This document shows positions 9,896 through 18,933 of a DNA stretch of 44,314 nucleotides, in pieces. Position 1 is the first letter of the stretch; each line of letters begins with the position of its first letter. The translations under genes were made by a program, and so were the position numbers. The notes beneath the pieces are model-generated. The model saw only the letters and a program-made list of their open reading frames with translations, was not told the DNA's origin and made no database searches. The stretch lies in contig JACCSP010000199.1 in NCBI GenBank assembly GCA_013812905.1, positions 1 through 44,314 of the forward strand, written 5' to 3'. This DNA is from Pyrinomonadaceae bacterium (GTDB lineage: Bacteria; Acidobacteriota; Blastocatellia; Pyrinomonadales; Pyrinomonadaceae).

Positions 9896-10816
9896 ATGTC
9901 TACACCTATCTGTCCTAATCTTCGCCCGCTCGAATGGGAAAGATTCGATCACTTCATCTGCTTGCAATTCCTTTTTATGCACCTGGCTTGCTTACTCGTT
10001 ATCTGGACGGGCGTGAGCACGGTAGCATTCTTCACCTGTCTGGTGCTTTACGTAACGCGTATGTTCGCGATAACGGCCGGATTTCATCGACTGTTCGCTC
10101 ACCGCACCTATATGACTGGCAGAATTTTCCAGTTCGTCATCGCGTTTGTCGGGACGGCGTCGTATCAGAAAGGGCCGCTCTGGTGGTCGGCCCACCATCG
10201 CCGCCATCACCTGCTGGCCGACACTGAGGAAGATCTCCACTCACCGCTCACCCGCACCTTGTGGAGATCGCACTTCGGATGGTTCCTGTCGCGCGATAGT
10301 CAGGGGACCGATTGGAAGTTGATTTCGAATCTGATGAAGTATCGCGACCTGCGCTTTCTGGATCGATACTACTCACTGCCCCCAGCCTTGTTGGCCGGTT
10401 CGGCGTTTCTGTTTGGATCATTGCTTCAGCGTTATGCTCCAGGTCTAGGAACCTCGGGCTGGCAGATGCTGATCTGGGGATTCTTCATCAGCACCGTGGC
10501 TCTTTATCACGGGACATTCACGGTTAATTCTCTCGCACATATTTTCGGGAAGCGTCGTTTCGCAACTGACGACAATAGCCGCAATAACTTCTTTGTCGCG
10601 CTAATCACTCTCGGTGAGGGATGGCACAACAATCATCACTACTACCCTTCATCGGAGCGTCAGGGCTTTTATTGGTGGGAGCTTGACATTGCTCATTACA
10701 CGCTCTGGGCGCTCTCGTGGCTGGGAATAGTTTGGGACCTACGAACACCTCCACCAGACCTAAGCCGTCTGCGGATAAGTTCGCCAAGAGAGTCGCTCGA
10801 TCCCAACGTTAGCTAA
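9896..10816 (+). CDS. Second acyl-CoA / fatty acid desaturase
   Basis: Histidine boxes HRLFAHR, HRRHHLLADTEEDLHSP and EGWHNNHHYYP; ATG at 9896 chosen because homologous sequence begins after it. Confidence 0.92.
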   Translation: MSTPICPNLRPLEWERFDHFICLQFLFMHLACLLVIWTGVSTVAFFTCLVLYVTRMFAITAGFHRLFAHRTYMTGRIFQFVIAFVGTASYQKGPLWWSAHHRRHHLLADTEEDLHSPLTRTLWRSHFGWFLSRDSQGTDWKLISNLMKYRDLRFLDRYYSLPPALLAGSAFLFGSLLQRYAPGLGTSGWQMLIWGFFISTVALYHGTFTVNSLAHIFGKRRFATDDNSRNNFFVALITLGEGWHNNHHYYPSSERQGFYWWELDIAHYTLWALSWLGIVWDLRTPPPDLSRLRISSPRESLDPNVS

Positions 10817-10847
10817 TGGTCCCTGGACATGGAGTTGGCCCGGACTC

Positions 10848-10883
10848 CTAGGTTGGACATCCTAGAAGAGCGCTTCTATGTCC
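10848..10883 (+). other. Overlapping alternative hairpins downstream of the desaturase
   Basis: Stem A ctagg/cctag (10848-10852 / 10861-10865) and stem B ggaca-tcc-tagaag-agcg-cttcta-tgtcc (10855-10883) share bases and cannot both form. Confidence 0.35.
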
Positions 10884-11122
10884 GCGTCGCATGCACTGGC
10901 TAGGAAGCGCCAAGGGGCCAGCGAATCCACATTCCCCGCCTTGGTGAAGCCTCACTTGGTTGATAAACAGGATTCGAAAAGGACCTTGAAAATGGATGGG
11001 AGGAGGTTAGCCGTGGACCAAGAAGCAGCTGGTGTCTAAGCTCACGACATGCTGTAGGGTCCAATTCAGCTGAGAGGTTTCAGGCGGGTTTTGTGCCCGA
11101 CGGGCCCGTTACAGCTTCTAAC

Positions 11123-11371
11123 CTATTCCAGGTAGTGTTCACCCAACCGCGTTTGCAGCGCGACTGGAACGGCTTTCCAGCTGGCCATAGATAGTGACTG
11201 TGGGGTGAAGTCTGCTGCGATCACGCGCGATACGCGCCATTGAGCGGCCTTCTCCTCATAAAGCCAACGATAAAAGGGGCCATTCCCGCGTCGGCTATAG
11301 AAAACCTCTGGGCCGCTACGGAGCCCCGTTCCATTGGGCTTGATATAGACTCGTAATCCGTTCATCGTCAT
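11123..11371 (-). CDS. Small hypothetical protein
   Basis: FYRWLYEEKAAQWRVSRVIAADFTPQSLSMASWKAVPVALQTRLGEHYLE; 19 nt downstream of the omega-like ORF on the same strand. Confidence 0.6.
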   Translation of the reverse strand: MTMNGLRVYIKPNGTGLRSGPEVFYSRRGNGPFYRWLYEEKAAQWRVSRVIAADFTPQSLSMASWKAVPVALQTRLGEHYLE

Positions 11372-11390
11372 TTGCGTGCTATACGGGCGG

Positions 11391-11684
11391 TTACGCTATC
11401 GATTGTGATTTCCCACTCAGCGGTCGATCAAAGCCTCCGTCGTTGTCCTTCATGACCGGAACCGTGAAGGGCACCAAGCCTCGTTTTACTTCTTCCAGCG
11501 CGATAGTGGTGTTTCTTCGTCTCAGCGGATCAGTCTCGATACGGGGCTTCGAGCCGTGTAGTAATTGCTTCGTTCGCAAGCCAGCTACGATAATCAGGCG
11601 AAACCTTGAGTCTATTCCCGGCCAGACCCCTTCGTTGGCAACATCGCTGAAATCGTTTCTCGTTACTTTGTGTGGTACAGCCAT
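11391..11684 (-). CDS. RNA polymerase omega subunit-like (RpoZ/Rpb6-like) protein
   Basis: IDSRFRLIIVAGLRTKQLLHGSKPRIETDPLRRRNTTIALEEVKRGLVPF matches the omega pattern SRF.L...AA.RA.QL..G..P.......TTIALEEV..G. Confidence 0.68.
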   Translation of the reverse strand: MAVPHKVTRNDFSDVANEGVWPGIDSRFRLIIVAGLRTKQLLHGSKPRIETDPLRRRNTTIALEEVKRGLVPFTVPVMKDNDGGFDRPLSGKSQSIA

Positions 11685-11877
11685 TTTTTAGTTTCTCAGT
11701 TTCCCAGTTCTCATTAAAAAGCTGGCCCAAGATGTGACGGTCGTTACGAACCGCCCGAGCACTAAATACAGTTCCCGAGTTCCAGGCCGGCTACAAACTC
11801 ATAGATGGGGCCGTGGCACCTTAGGAACCTTATTGCCCCAAGGGCGCAGTCGTTAACATAGTTGCGGCAGGATTAAA

Positions 11878-12222
11878 TCATCCCGTGACCTTGCTATTCT
11901 TCCGTTCGATACCATTCCGCAGGATCAAGGCGAGCTGAGTATGATCTAGCGCACGACCGCGGCTCAAATTGATAGAAGGATCGCCTACCAGCCAGAAGCA
12001 AGCCTTTCCTTCATCCGTCGTTGTAAGATTCACAAACGCAGCCTCATCCAGGGGCACCGGTCTAAAGCATTCCATTCCGGTGTCACGCGACCGCGCGATC
12101 ATGGCCTCGCTGGCGCTACGAAAGACTGGCACTCGAAAGCTACCGTAATCGTCAAGCGCAAACCAGTCACCGTTGGCGCGTTGCATGGCATACAAGGTAT
12201 TAATTGCCATCTCCGATAGCAT
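11878..12222 (-). CDS. Hypothetical protein
   Basis: YAMQRANGDWFALDDYGSFRVPVFRSASEAMIARSRDTGMECFRPVPLDEAAFVNL; protein-like composition; ATG at 12207 is an alternative start. Confidence 0.6.
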   Translation of the reverse strand: MLSEMAINTLYAMQRANGDWFALDDYGSFRVPVFRSASEAMIARSRDTGMECFRPVPLDEAAFVNLTTTDEGKACFWLVGDPSINLSRGRALDHTQLALILRNGIERKNSKVTG

Positions 12223-12439
12223 TCTCTTCTTCGCACACAGTCACTTGCGGAAAGTTTCTGAGTGCGTTGCAGATCCGACGCTGAAGCTCATCCAAGTCGA
12301 ATTGTTTGGTGTTCGGGCGGGCATCAGCATCGTTAGCGCTAGTCGCGTTTTGTTGAAACAACAACAGACGGCACAAGGAGAGGTGCGTTCGCGCTAATCC
12401 TGATGTCGAGAGTAGATTTCTTGAGGACAAAACAACCAA
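12200..12439 (-). CDS. Possible small hypothetical protein, overlapping the start of the downstream ORF
   Basis: Protein-like C-terminal half FDLDELQRRICNALRNFPQVTVCEEENAIGDGN; start codon uncertain. Confidence 0.4.
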   Translation of the reverse strand: MVVLSSRNLLSTSGLARTHLSLCRLLLFQQNATSANDADARPNTKQFDLDELQRRICNALRNFPQVTVCEEENAIGDGN

Positions 12440-12567
12440 TCAGCTTAAGAAGTATAACATGAATTGCCCGAAACCGGGTCTGACGTGAGGGCGGACACTT
12501 TCAATCCGCCCACCCTCCCCGGTGAAGAACCGTCATCAGCTCTCAGTGTCGGCAGGGCACCACCTCT

Positions 12568-12611
12568 ACCCTACGCCAGCCTCTGTTATATGTCAATTGC
12601 AGAATATATCT
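12568..12611 (-). promoter_or_regulatory. Leftward promoter-like element, copy 1
   Basis: Minus strand TTGACA (12591-12596) - N17 - TAGGGT (12568-12573), with the upstream block AGATATATTCTGCAA conserved in copy 2. Confidence 0.5.
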
Positions 12612-12666
12612 TGTATGGACAATATGGCTCATATATGGTAAATAGTTACACCGAGGGGGGTGCACT

Positions 12667-12954
12667 ATGATTAAAATTCGAGTTGATCAGCTATTGGAGG
12701 CCCAGGGGCGAACATTCTACTGGTTGGCCAAGGAAACGGGAATCAGCCACACCACGCTTTGGCGTTTTAAGAAGGGAAAAGCGCTGGGAATCAATTTCGA
12801 GACGCTGGAGAAAATGTGCCAGGTGCTTGGCTGCCAACCCGGCGATCTCCTCACTTTCATCAACGGAACGCAGAGCCGTAAGAACCGCAGCGCCAAAAAG
12901 CAAGCTATCGTAAGAGTGGGCCAACTGACTGCAGGGCGGACTAGTAGGTCCTAA
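12667..12954 (+). CDS. XRE/Cro-family HTH transcriptional regulator (short)
   Basis: MIKIRVDQLLEAQGRTFYWLAKETGISHTTLWRFKKGKALGINFETLEKMCQVLGCQPGDLLTFI. Confidence 0.9.
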   Translation: MIKIRVDQLLEAQGRTFYWLAKETGISHTTLWRFKKGKALGINFETLEKMCQVLGCQPGDLLTFINGTQSRKNRSAKKQAIVRVGQLTAGRTSRS

Positions 12955-13293
12955 CCCGCTATCTAAACAACTACTGCCGAATACTCCTGATAAAGATTTT
13001 TCTAGCAAGGGCGAACGAACTCTCAAAGAATACATCTTGCCGCGTTTCTCTTACGTAATTTCAAACCAGAAGTTGGATAAAGTTCGGGTAGGATTTCCAA
13101 CCGTGAAGGGAGACGCGATTCCGAGATTATTCACGGCCCCTCTGAGGACGTCAGTCCGTGGAACCCTATGCCACAAATGGATCGGCCTAACAGGGTTGGA
13201 CTAATTAGCGCAAAGGCTCGAGGGCAATATGTTTGTCTGATCTCTCTCGAAGTTTATTGCGGGAGCGCCTAAACCAAGAAGCTTCACCATTTC

Positions 13294-13524
13294 CTAATCA
13301 CGGTGCTCGGTGACCTGAGTTCGGCTATCCGCGTACTTATCGCGGTACTCCGTACCGTCATCAGTAGTAATGCCTCTGAACAGCATGGCTTCATCCGCAT
13401 CACTGCCTTTTGCCTTCAGCTCGGCCTGCACCTGATTCCAACTCAACCCACTACCAAGAACCTGGTTCGGACGCTTGACCAGATAATGTCGCGTATCTCG
13501 ACTGACAAGCTTTTGTCGACTCAT
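13294..13524 (-). CDS. Small hypothetical protein
   Basis: Co-directional with and 16 nt after 13541-13804; protein-like composition. Confidence 0.5.
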   Translation of the reverse strand: MSRQKLVSRDTRHYLVKRPNQVLGSGLSWNQVQAELKAKGSDADEAMLFRGITTDDGTEYRDKYADSRTQVTEHRD

Positions 13525-13540
13525 AGGGGTCTCCGACTGT

Positions 13541-13804
13541 TCATGCGGCGGGGGTTAGCTTCTGGGCCTTCTTGTCTTGCATCACTCGCTTTTTCGCTTC
13601 GCGCCAATCCTCTTCCATGCGCTGCAAGCTAGGCTCGTATAGAGCGAAATCTTCGGACACCAAAGCCACCGTCGATTCTGTTACACGAAACGCGGGTTGC
13701 TGCGCCTCATCTTCATCAGGCGCGGGCATCTGGAACAGCTCGGTAGTGTCGTCGTCAACGATGACTGGAACAGAACACCATTCTATTTGCTTCATTATTC
13801 CCAC
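13541..13804 (-). CDS. Small hypothetical protein
   Basis: MKQIEWCSVPVIVDDDTTELFQMPAPDEDEAQQPAFRVTESTVALVSEDFALYEPSLQRMEEDWREAKKRV; preceded by promoter-like element copy 2. Confidence 0.55.
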   Translation of the reverse strand: MGIMKQIEWCSVPVIVDDDTTELFQMPAPDEDEAQQPAFRVTESTVALVSEDFALYEPSLQRMEEDWREAKKRVMQDKKAQKLTPAA

Positions 13805-14006
13805 TTTCCCTCTTGCATCCGAGAAATTCTGGACCTCCTGACCCGCGCTTGAATCAATGTCCCAGCGGAATCCTTTGGAAGCGCATTTTCTCGTGTGTAT
13901 CCTGCCATGAAATGTCCATTACGTGGGGTTTCACTTGGCCTTCAGGTGGATCTGGAAGATCCCAGAGGAACTGAGAAGGGAGTAAGCTCGACTCGGTTCG
14001 AAATCC

Positions 14007-14050
14007 ACCTTACGTTACGGACTACTATATGTCAAATGCAGGATATATCT
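14007..14050 (-). promoter_or_regulatory. Leftward promoter-like element, copy 2
   Basis: Minus strand TTGACA (14030-14035) - N17 - TAAGGT (14007-14012); 23/25 identity with copy 1 over the upstream/-35 block. Confidence 0.5.
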
Positions 14051-14283
14051 GGAGCCCGCTTTCACGAGCCTCTTTACGCTTCTTTTAACTTTGCTGGTAA
14101 CCCATTTTAGGGCAACCTCAACTCATCAAAGTGTCCGAAGTGTCCAAGGAGTAAGCAGCGGCGTAAGAACACAGTCCCTAATCCGACAAGACCAAGTCAA
14201 CCGACATCACTACTACGAACTGCTCCAGGGAACCAGGGCTGGGGCACAGTCAATTGGACCTGTTTCGGGTATGTTCGGGCGAA

Positions 14284-14802
14284 TTATTTCTTTACAAATC
14301 TCAGAGCTACACCGTTTATGCAGTAGCGCAAGCCCGTTGGGTTTGGCCCATCATCAAAGACGTGTCCCAGATGCGACTCGCATCTTGCACAAAGCACTTC
14401 CGTACGGGTCGCTGACAGGCTGTTATCCACGTCTTCGAGGACACTTTCCTTGGCAATTGCTTGCCAGAAACTGGGCCATCCAGTGCCTGAATCAAACTTT
14501 GCCTTTGAGCTAAACAAGGGTAGTCCACAGCCAACGCACTCAAAGACGCCCCGGTCGTGGTTTTCATTGAGCGGACTTGAGTAGGGCGCCTCAGTCCCCT
14601 TCTTCCGCGTCACGTAATACTGCTCCGGAGTGAGGATGCTTTTCCATTCGGCGTCTGTTTTGATCACTTTTCTGACTCCATTAGAACCCTTGCTCTTGCT
14701 TTGTGAATCTTGACCGAAAGAGGCGGACCTAATCTGCAGGCTGGAAATGGCCGCCAGTCCACCGAGGGTGATGCCTGTTGAAAGAAAGGAACGTCTATTC
14801 AC
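14284..14802 (-). CDS. msrB: Peptide-methionine (R)-S-oxide reductase with Tat-like signal peptide
   Basis: CVGCGLPLFSSKAKFDSGTGWPSFW, CARCESHLGHVFDDGPNPTGLRYCINGVALRF; N-terminus MNRRSFLSTGITLGGLAAI. Confidence 0.93.
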   Translation of the reverse strand: MNRRSFLSTGITLGGLAAISSLQIRSASFGQDSQSKSKGSNGVRKVIKTDAEWKSILTPEQYYVTRKKGTEAPYSSPLNENHDRGVFECVGCGLPLFSSKAKFDSGTGWPSFWQAIAKESVLEDVDNSLSATRTEVLCARCESHLGHVFDDGPNPTGLRYCINGVALRFVKK

Positions 14803-15162
14803 GGTAAAAACCTCTCTTGACTGGAGATGACTACTTTGTGAATGAAGTTACGTTACCACTTGGCCAGTTGGATGTTTAGTCAGGACGAGCGGTTCGCGGA
14901 TCGCCGTCTCGCCCTCGAGCTTTTCCCCGCCCAGCATCTGCTTGTGAATGTGTCAGATACTTGTTGCATCCGAAATATTTAGACGCTTATTGCCTAAGGC
15001 GAGCTGCCCGGTTTTTCTCCTTTTTGCCCTCCATAATTCGCTCGACGAACGTGGCACCATCATTGCAACTGCCCGGTAGACTTTAACGCTACTTGAAGGA
15101 GACTTCGGTATTCGACTCACGTGGTGAAGTAAACAGACGTCGAATTAAGAATTGAGGAAACA

Positions 15163-15558
15163 ATGCTGAAGATAAACTTATGTCGTTTACTCTCCTGCTT
15201 GCTCTTCCTGGCCACTGTTGCGCAGCCAGTAACCGCGCAACAGGCCGATAAAACGGCGACAGTAGAAAAGGTCAAGGTCAAAATCGCCAAGCTGGGAGTG
15301 GGAGCAAGAGCAAAGGCCACAGTCAAACTTAAGGATGGGACTAAAACAAAGGGCTACGTTTCACAGGCCGGAGACGAAGCCTTCGTCATTCGGGACCGTA
15401 AGACCGATGCACCAACCACCATCCGCTATGAGGATGTCGTGAAGGTCGAGGAAAACAGGGGCCATTCGACTGCGAGAAATATTGCCATCGGCGTGGGCAT
15501 AGGTGTCGGAGCCTTCCTGGCTCTCCTTGCTATCACGATTGCCAGTCTTAATGATTGA
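15163..15558 (+). CDS. Hypothetical exported/membrane protein, possible Sm-like beta fold plus C-terminal TM
   Basis: Signal peptide LCRLLSCLLFLATVAQPVTAQ; VKLKDGTKTKGYVSQAGDEAFVIRDRKTDAPTTIRYEDVVKVE; TM NIAIGVGIGVGAFLALLAITIASL. Confidence 0.7.
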   Translation: MLKINLCRLLSCLLFLATVAQPVTAQQADKTATVEKVKVKIAKLGVGARAKATVKLKDGTKTKGYVSQAGDEAFVIRDRKTDAPTTIRYEDVVKVEENRGHSTARNIAIGVGIGVGAFLALLAITIASLND

Positions 15559-15663
15559 AGTTTCTTCTGCTAAGGCGATGAAGGGAAACGTTAGTAGATC
15601 CACAGGTCACAGGGTGAGCGTCAACTCTCGTTTGACCCGTCGTCTGTGGGCGCACTTGGGAAA

Positions 15664-15694
15664 AAAACCGCTGCGAAGCACGCGCAGCGGTTTT
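15664..15694. terminator. Bidirectional rho-independent terminator between convergent genes
   Basis: Perfect 12-bp stem aaaaccgctgcg / cgcagcggtttt, A-tract on the left and TTTT on the right. Confidence 0.8.
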
Positions 15695-15719
15695 AGTTTG
15701 GAGCAGATAGACTTACAAC

Positions 15720-18428
15720 TTACTTACACTTGGAATAACCACAATCGCGACAGAAGTCACAGCCACTCGCATGTTCGAGCTGTCCTTTGCACTCGGGGCA
15801 GATGCCAATCATTGTCGACATGATCGCGCCGGTGACCGGCGTAGTCGGTCCCTGTGCATTGGCCTGCGCCTGCTGCTTTCCAAGGGCGCGCGCCGAATCG
15901 GGAAGAGTCTGCAAACGGCGATTCGTGATCATGATGCACTCGGCAACGGCTTGTTCGGGCGATGTCAGTAGACGCTCGTTGAACCAAACGGCGTGGGTGC
16001 CGGTGACCTTGTTAAGGCTGTAAGCCACTTCGGCGGCGTCGAAGCCACCACGTAGCATCTTCGACGCGAGAAGTCCCACCCCACCGCTGATCGGTCCGGT
16101 GGCGAAAACTTCCTGGATCATGTGAGAATCGTGATTGACCGTGACATAGAGATTCTGACCGTCAAAAGGAATCTGCCAGGTGGCGCCGCTTAGCTCGCGC
16201 GGACGCTCGATACGAATCGCCGTCAGTTCCGGTGCCGTGATTCCAGCATCCAACCGTAGTCTCGCTGCGCTTTCTGCTTCCGCCTTCGCTTCATGTTCGG
16301 CCTGTTCTCTTACGAGTGCTCCGGCTTCAGATCGAGCTAGCCCTTCCGCTTCCGGATCGACGGCAAGGACGTGCGCCGCATTAGCTTGGCCTGCGGGCGG
16401 CTGGTCAAGCACTTCCGCGGTCGCTTCGGTGTTGCAGGCCGTTTCGCTCTTTTCCTCAGCCTTCATTGACGTGAGCACCTGATTCTCACGTGAGCCATCT
16501 CGATAATAACTGACTGCTTTGCAACCAAGCTCTCGTCCTAACCTGTAGAGTCTGTCAACCGACTCGACGGTATCGCCCACGGCGCCGTTACAGGTCTTGG
16601 ATACGCTGTTATCAACATTGCGTTGGGCCGCGGCAAGGACATGAACGTGTTGTTCGGCGCTGATGTTCATCGCCGAGATAAAGTACGGGGGCAGTTCGCT
16701 CTCGTGCTCACAAACGTAGGCGGCGGCAGCATCGATCGACTCCTGGTCGGTTTGGTCGACATTAACCCCCAGAGCCTGCGCCGCGAGGGTGTGTACATAA
16801 GTGCGCGTGCCCAGCGTATCTTTGCGCACATAAGCCCATGAGAAATTCGGTTCGATGCCCGAAGAGGTTTCCGCAACGAGGGAAATCGTTCCGGTGGGTG
16901 CGATGGTCGTGACTTCGTAATTGCGCGGTGTTAGCGGCACCTCACGGGGAATACCGATCTGGTTGTAGAGAAAATCTTCGTAAGCCTCCCGGTTCGGCTC
17001 AAACTCCGGGAATGTTCCCTTTTCGGCTCCGATTCTGAGGCTGGCAATCCACGACTCGCGACGAATGAAGCCCATCATTTCATCCATCAGGTAAATAGAT
17101 TCCGGCGAGCCATAGGTGACTTTCAGCCTCAAACAGAGGTCGGCAAAACCCATGATTCCTAGGCCGACGGGCCGGGTACGACTGACCACGTCGTTAATCT
17201 CCGGAAGCGGCCAGGCACAGGTGTCGATCACATTGTCGAGAAACCTGGTGCAAAGATGAGTAACTTCCCGGAGCCGGTCCCAATCAACTCGATACTCAGC
17301 GTCATAGAACTTCGCCAGATCAATTGAACCGAGATTGCAGGAATTAGAGAAGTGGAGAAACTGTTCGCCGCACGGGTTGCATGAATAAATCGGCCCCATC
17401 GACTTCATCATATGGTTATGACGATTCACCTCGTCGATGAAAGCGATACCAGGCTCGGCATACTTGTGTGCGCTGGCAACGATACGATTCCATATGTCAG
17501 GCGCGAAGACCATCCCCGGCCGGGGCGGTTCTTCAATAGCGCACTTGGAAAGGTCCGCATTCACGTAGGACTGTTTGTCCGGAAAAATCACGGTAGAGCC
17601 ATCGGTAAACCGGTAGACAACATAGTCGCCGTCTCGCACCGGATCGTAGATAGAGTCATTCCACGGCTCGCCGTTGAACTCGAGCTGAAACCACTCATTG
17701 TTGTCCACCGCTCTCAGGAACTTGTCAGTGACATTGACGGAGATGTTGAAGTTGGTTAGCGAGTGCTGATCGTTCTTGGCATGGATAAAGCGCAGCACGT
17801 CAGGATGCGTGACTCGTATCATTCCCATGTTTGCGCCGCGACGCACCCCACCCTGCTTCACCACGTCAGTGACTTGGTTGACGATATTCATGAAAGAAAC
17901 CGGGCCAGAGGCGACTCCGCGCGTGGAACCCACCAGGGCGCCAGAGGGACGGAGAAATTCATACGTCATGCCGGTCCCGCCGCCGGTCTGATGAATAGTT
18001 GCGGCCGCCTTCGCGTGGTCCATGATGCCGGTGATCGAGTCAGGGACAGCAAGCACAAAGCAAGCGGCCAGTTGTCCATTGACTTTGCCGGAGTTAACCA
18101 GGCAGGGTGTGTTGGGAACAAACTCCCGCGCGAGCATTACCTGACTCATTAGCTCGAAGAATTGATCGCGCTTGGCAGAATCTTTCTCGGCAGCCGAAAC
18201 GTGACCGACTACTCGGCGAACAATATCTGGCCACTCCTCCAGCGAACGCGCTTTGGTGTCCTTCAATGAATATCGTTTACTGATTACGCGCTTAGCATTA
18301 AGCCCGAGCGGTTGGCTTCTACGCCTAGTTCCAAGGACTGAAGGAGAAGGGGTTTTGTCGGGGGTTTGGTTGCCGATGACTGCGCTCATCTTCTCTGCCT
18401 TTCGCGCGCGTGAAGACACGCGAGCCAT
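15720..18428 (-). CDS. nrdJ: Vitamin B12-dependent (class II) ribonucleoside-diphosphate reductase
   Basis: [52 protein letters not shown]-like domain, C-terminal zinc ribbon [25 protein letters not shown]. Confidence 0.95.
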   Translation of the reverse strand: MARVSSRARKAEKMSAVIGNQTPDKTPSPSVLGTRRRSQPLGLNAKRVISKRYSLKDTKARSLEEWPDIVRRVVGHVSAAEKDSAKRDQFFELMSQVMLAREFVPNTPCLVNSGKVNGQLAACFVLAVPDSITGIMDHAKAAATIHQTGGGTGMTYEFLRPSGALVGSTRGVASGPVSFMNIVNQVTDVVKQGGVRRGANMGMIRVTHPDVLRFIHAKNDQHSLTNFNISVNVTDKFLRAVDNNEWFQLEFNGEPWNDSIYDPVRDGDYVVYRFTDGSTVIFPDKQSYVNADLSKCAIEEPPRPGMVFAPDIWNRIVASAHKYAEPGIAFIDEVNRHNHMMKSMGPIYSCNPCGEQFLHFSNSCNLGSIDLAKFYDAEYRVDWDRLREVTHLCTRFLDNVIDTCAWPLPEINDVVSRTRPVGLGIMGFADLCLRLKVTYGSPESIYLMDEMMGFIRRESWIASLRIGAEKGTFPEFEPNREAYEDFLYNQIGIPREVPLTPRNYEVTTIAPTGTISLVAETSSGIEPNFSWAYVRKDTLGTRTYVHTLAAQALGVNVDQTDQESIDAAAAYVCEHESELPPYFISAMNISAEQHVHVLAAAQRNVDNSVSKTCNGAVGDTVESVDRLYRLGRELGCKAVSYYRDGSRENQVLTSMKAEEKSETACNTEATAEVLDQPPAGQANAAHVLAVDPEAEGLARSEAGALVREQAEHEAKAEAESAARLRLDAGITAPELTAIRIERPRELSGATWQIPFDGQNLYVTVNHDSHMIQEVFATGPISGGVGLLASKMLRGGFDAAEVAYSLNKVTGTHAVWFNERLLTSPEQAVAECIMITNRRLQTLPDSARALGKQQAQANAQGPTTPVTGAIMSTMIGICPECKGQLEHASGCDFCRDCGYSKCK

Positions 18429-18594
18429 GTAGGGATCTCAAAAACACCTCGGCGCAACAATACCCAAACGCCGATCTAGAATGTGGTTGCGGATACTGCG
18501 GTTGGCCTTTTTCGAAGCGATAAAACTGGCTCTACGGCAACTCAGGGGACGTGCCGTTGCTCCAAATCTCTTCGCCTCGTCTTAAGCGGAGCGC

Positions 18595-18623
18595 AATATA
18601 CATCTTTGTAACACCGCTGTCAA
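18595..18623 (-). promoter_or_regulatory. Sigma70-type promoter for nrdJ
   Basis: Minus strand TTGACA (18618-18623) - N17 - TATATT (18595-18600). Confidence 0.6.
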
Positions 18624-18933
18624 TATGTTGTGGTCGTCTTTTTTTCTAGTCCAATGGAGTGTGTTCCTTGAGACTAAACCCTTGACAACTGAGCGACTCA
18701 GACGTCCCTATTTCAAGGTTTATGCACTCGTCAGCAAAGGCTTTGACCTCGCGTTTTTTCCACCTGAGAGAGAGGCAAAGTCTCGTCAAGTATAGTCTAT
18801 GTTTCGGAAGATGGTAAGCGACCGGAGAAGCTTGCGGACCCTCATCCCGACCTTGGTTAAAGGCGCCGGGGCGGCACCTACGGAGTCACGCGAAGGCCAC
18901 AGAAATGCCCACCAAGAATCGAGGCCATCGAGG

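Noticed and set aside
17412-18152. Plus-strand ORFs opposite nrdJ
   Set aside because: Antisense to a highly conserved ribonucleotide reductase; no independent support.
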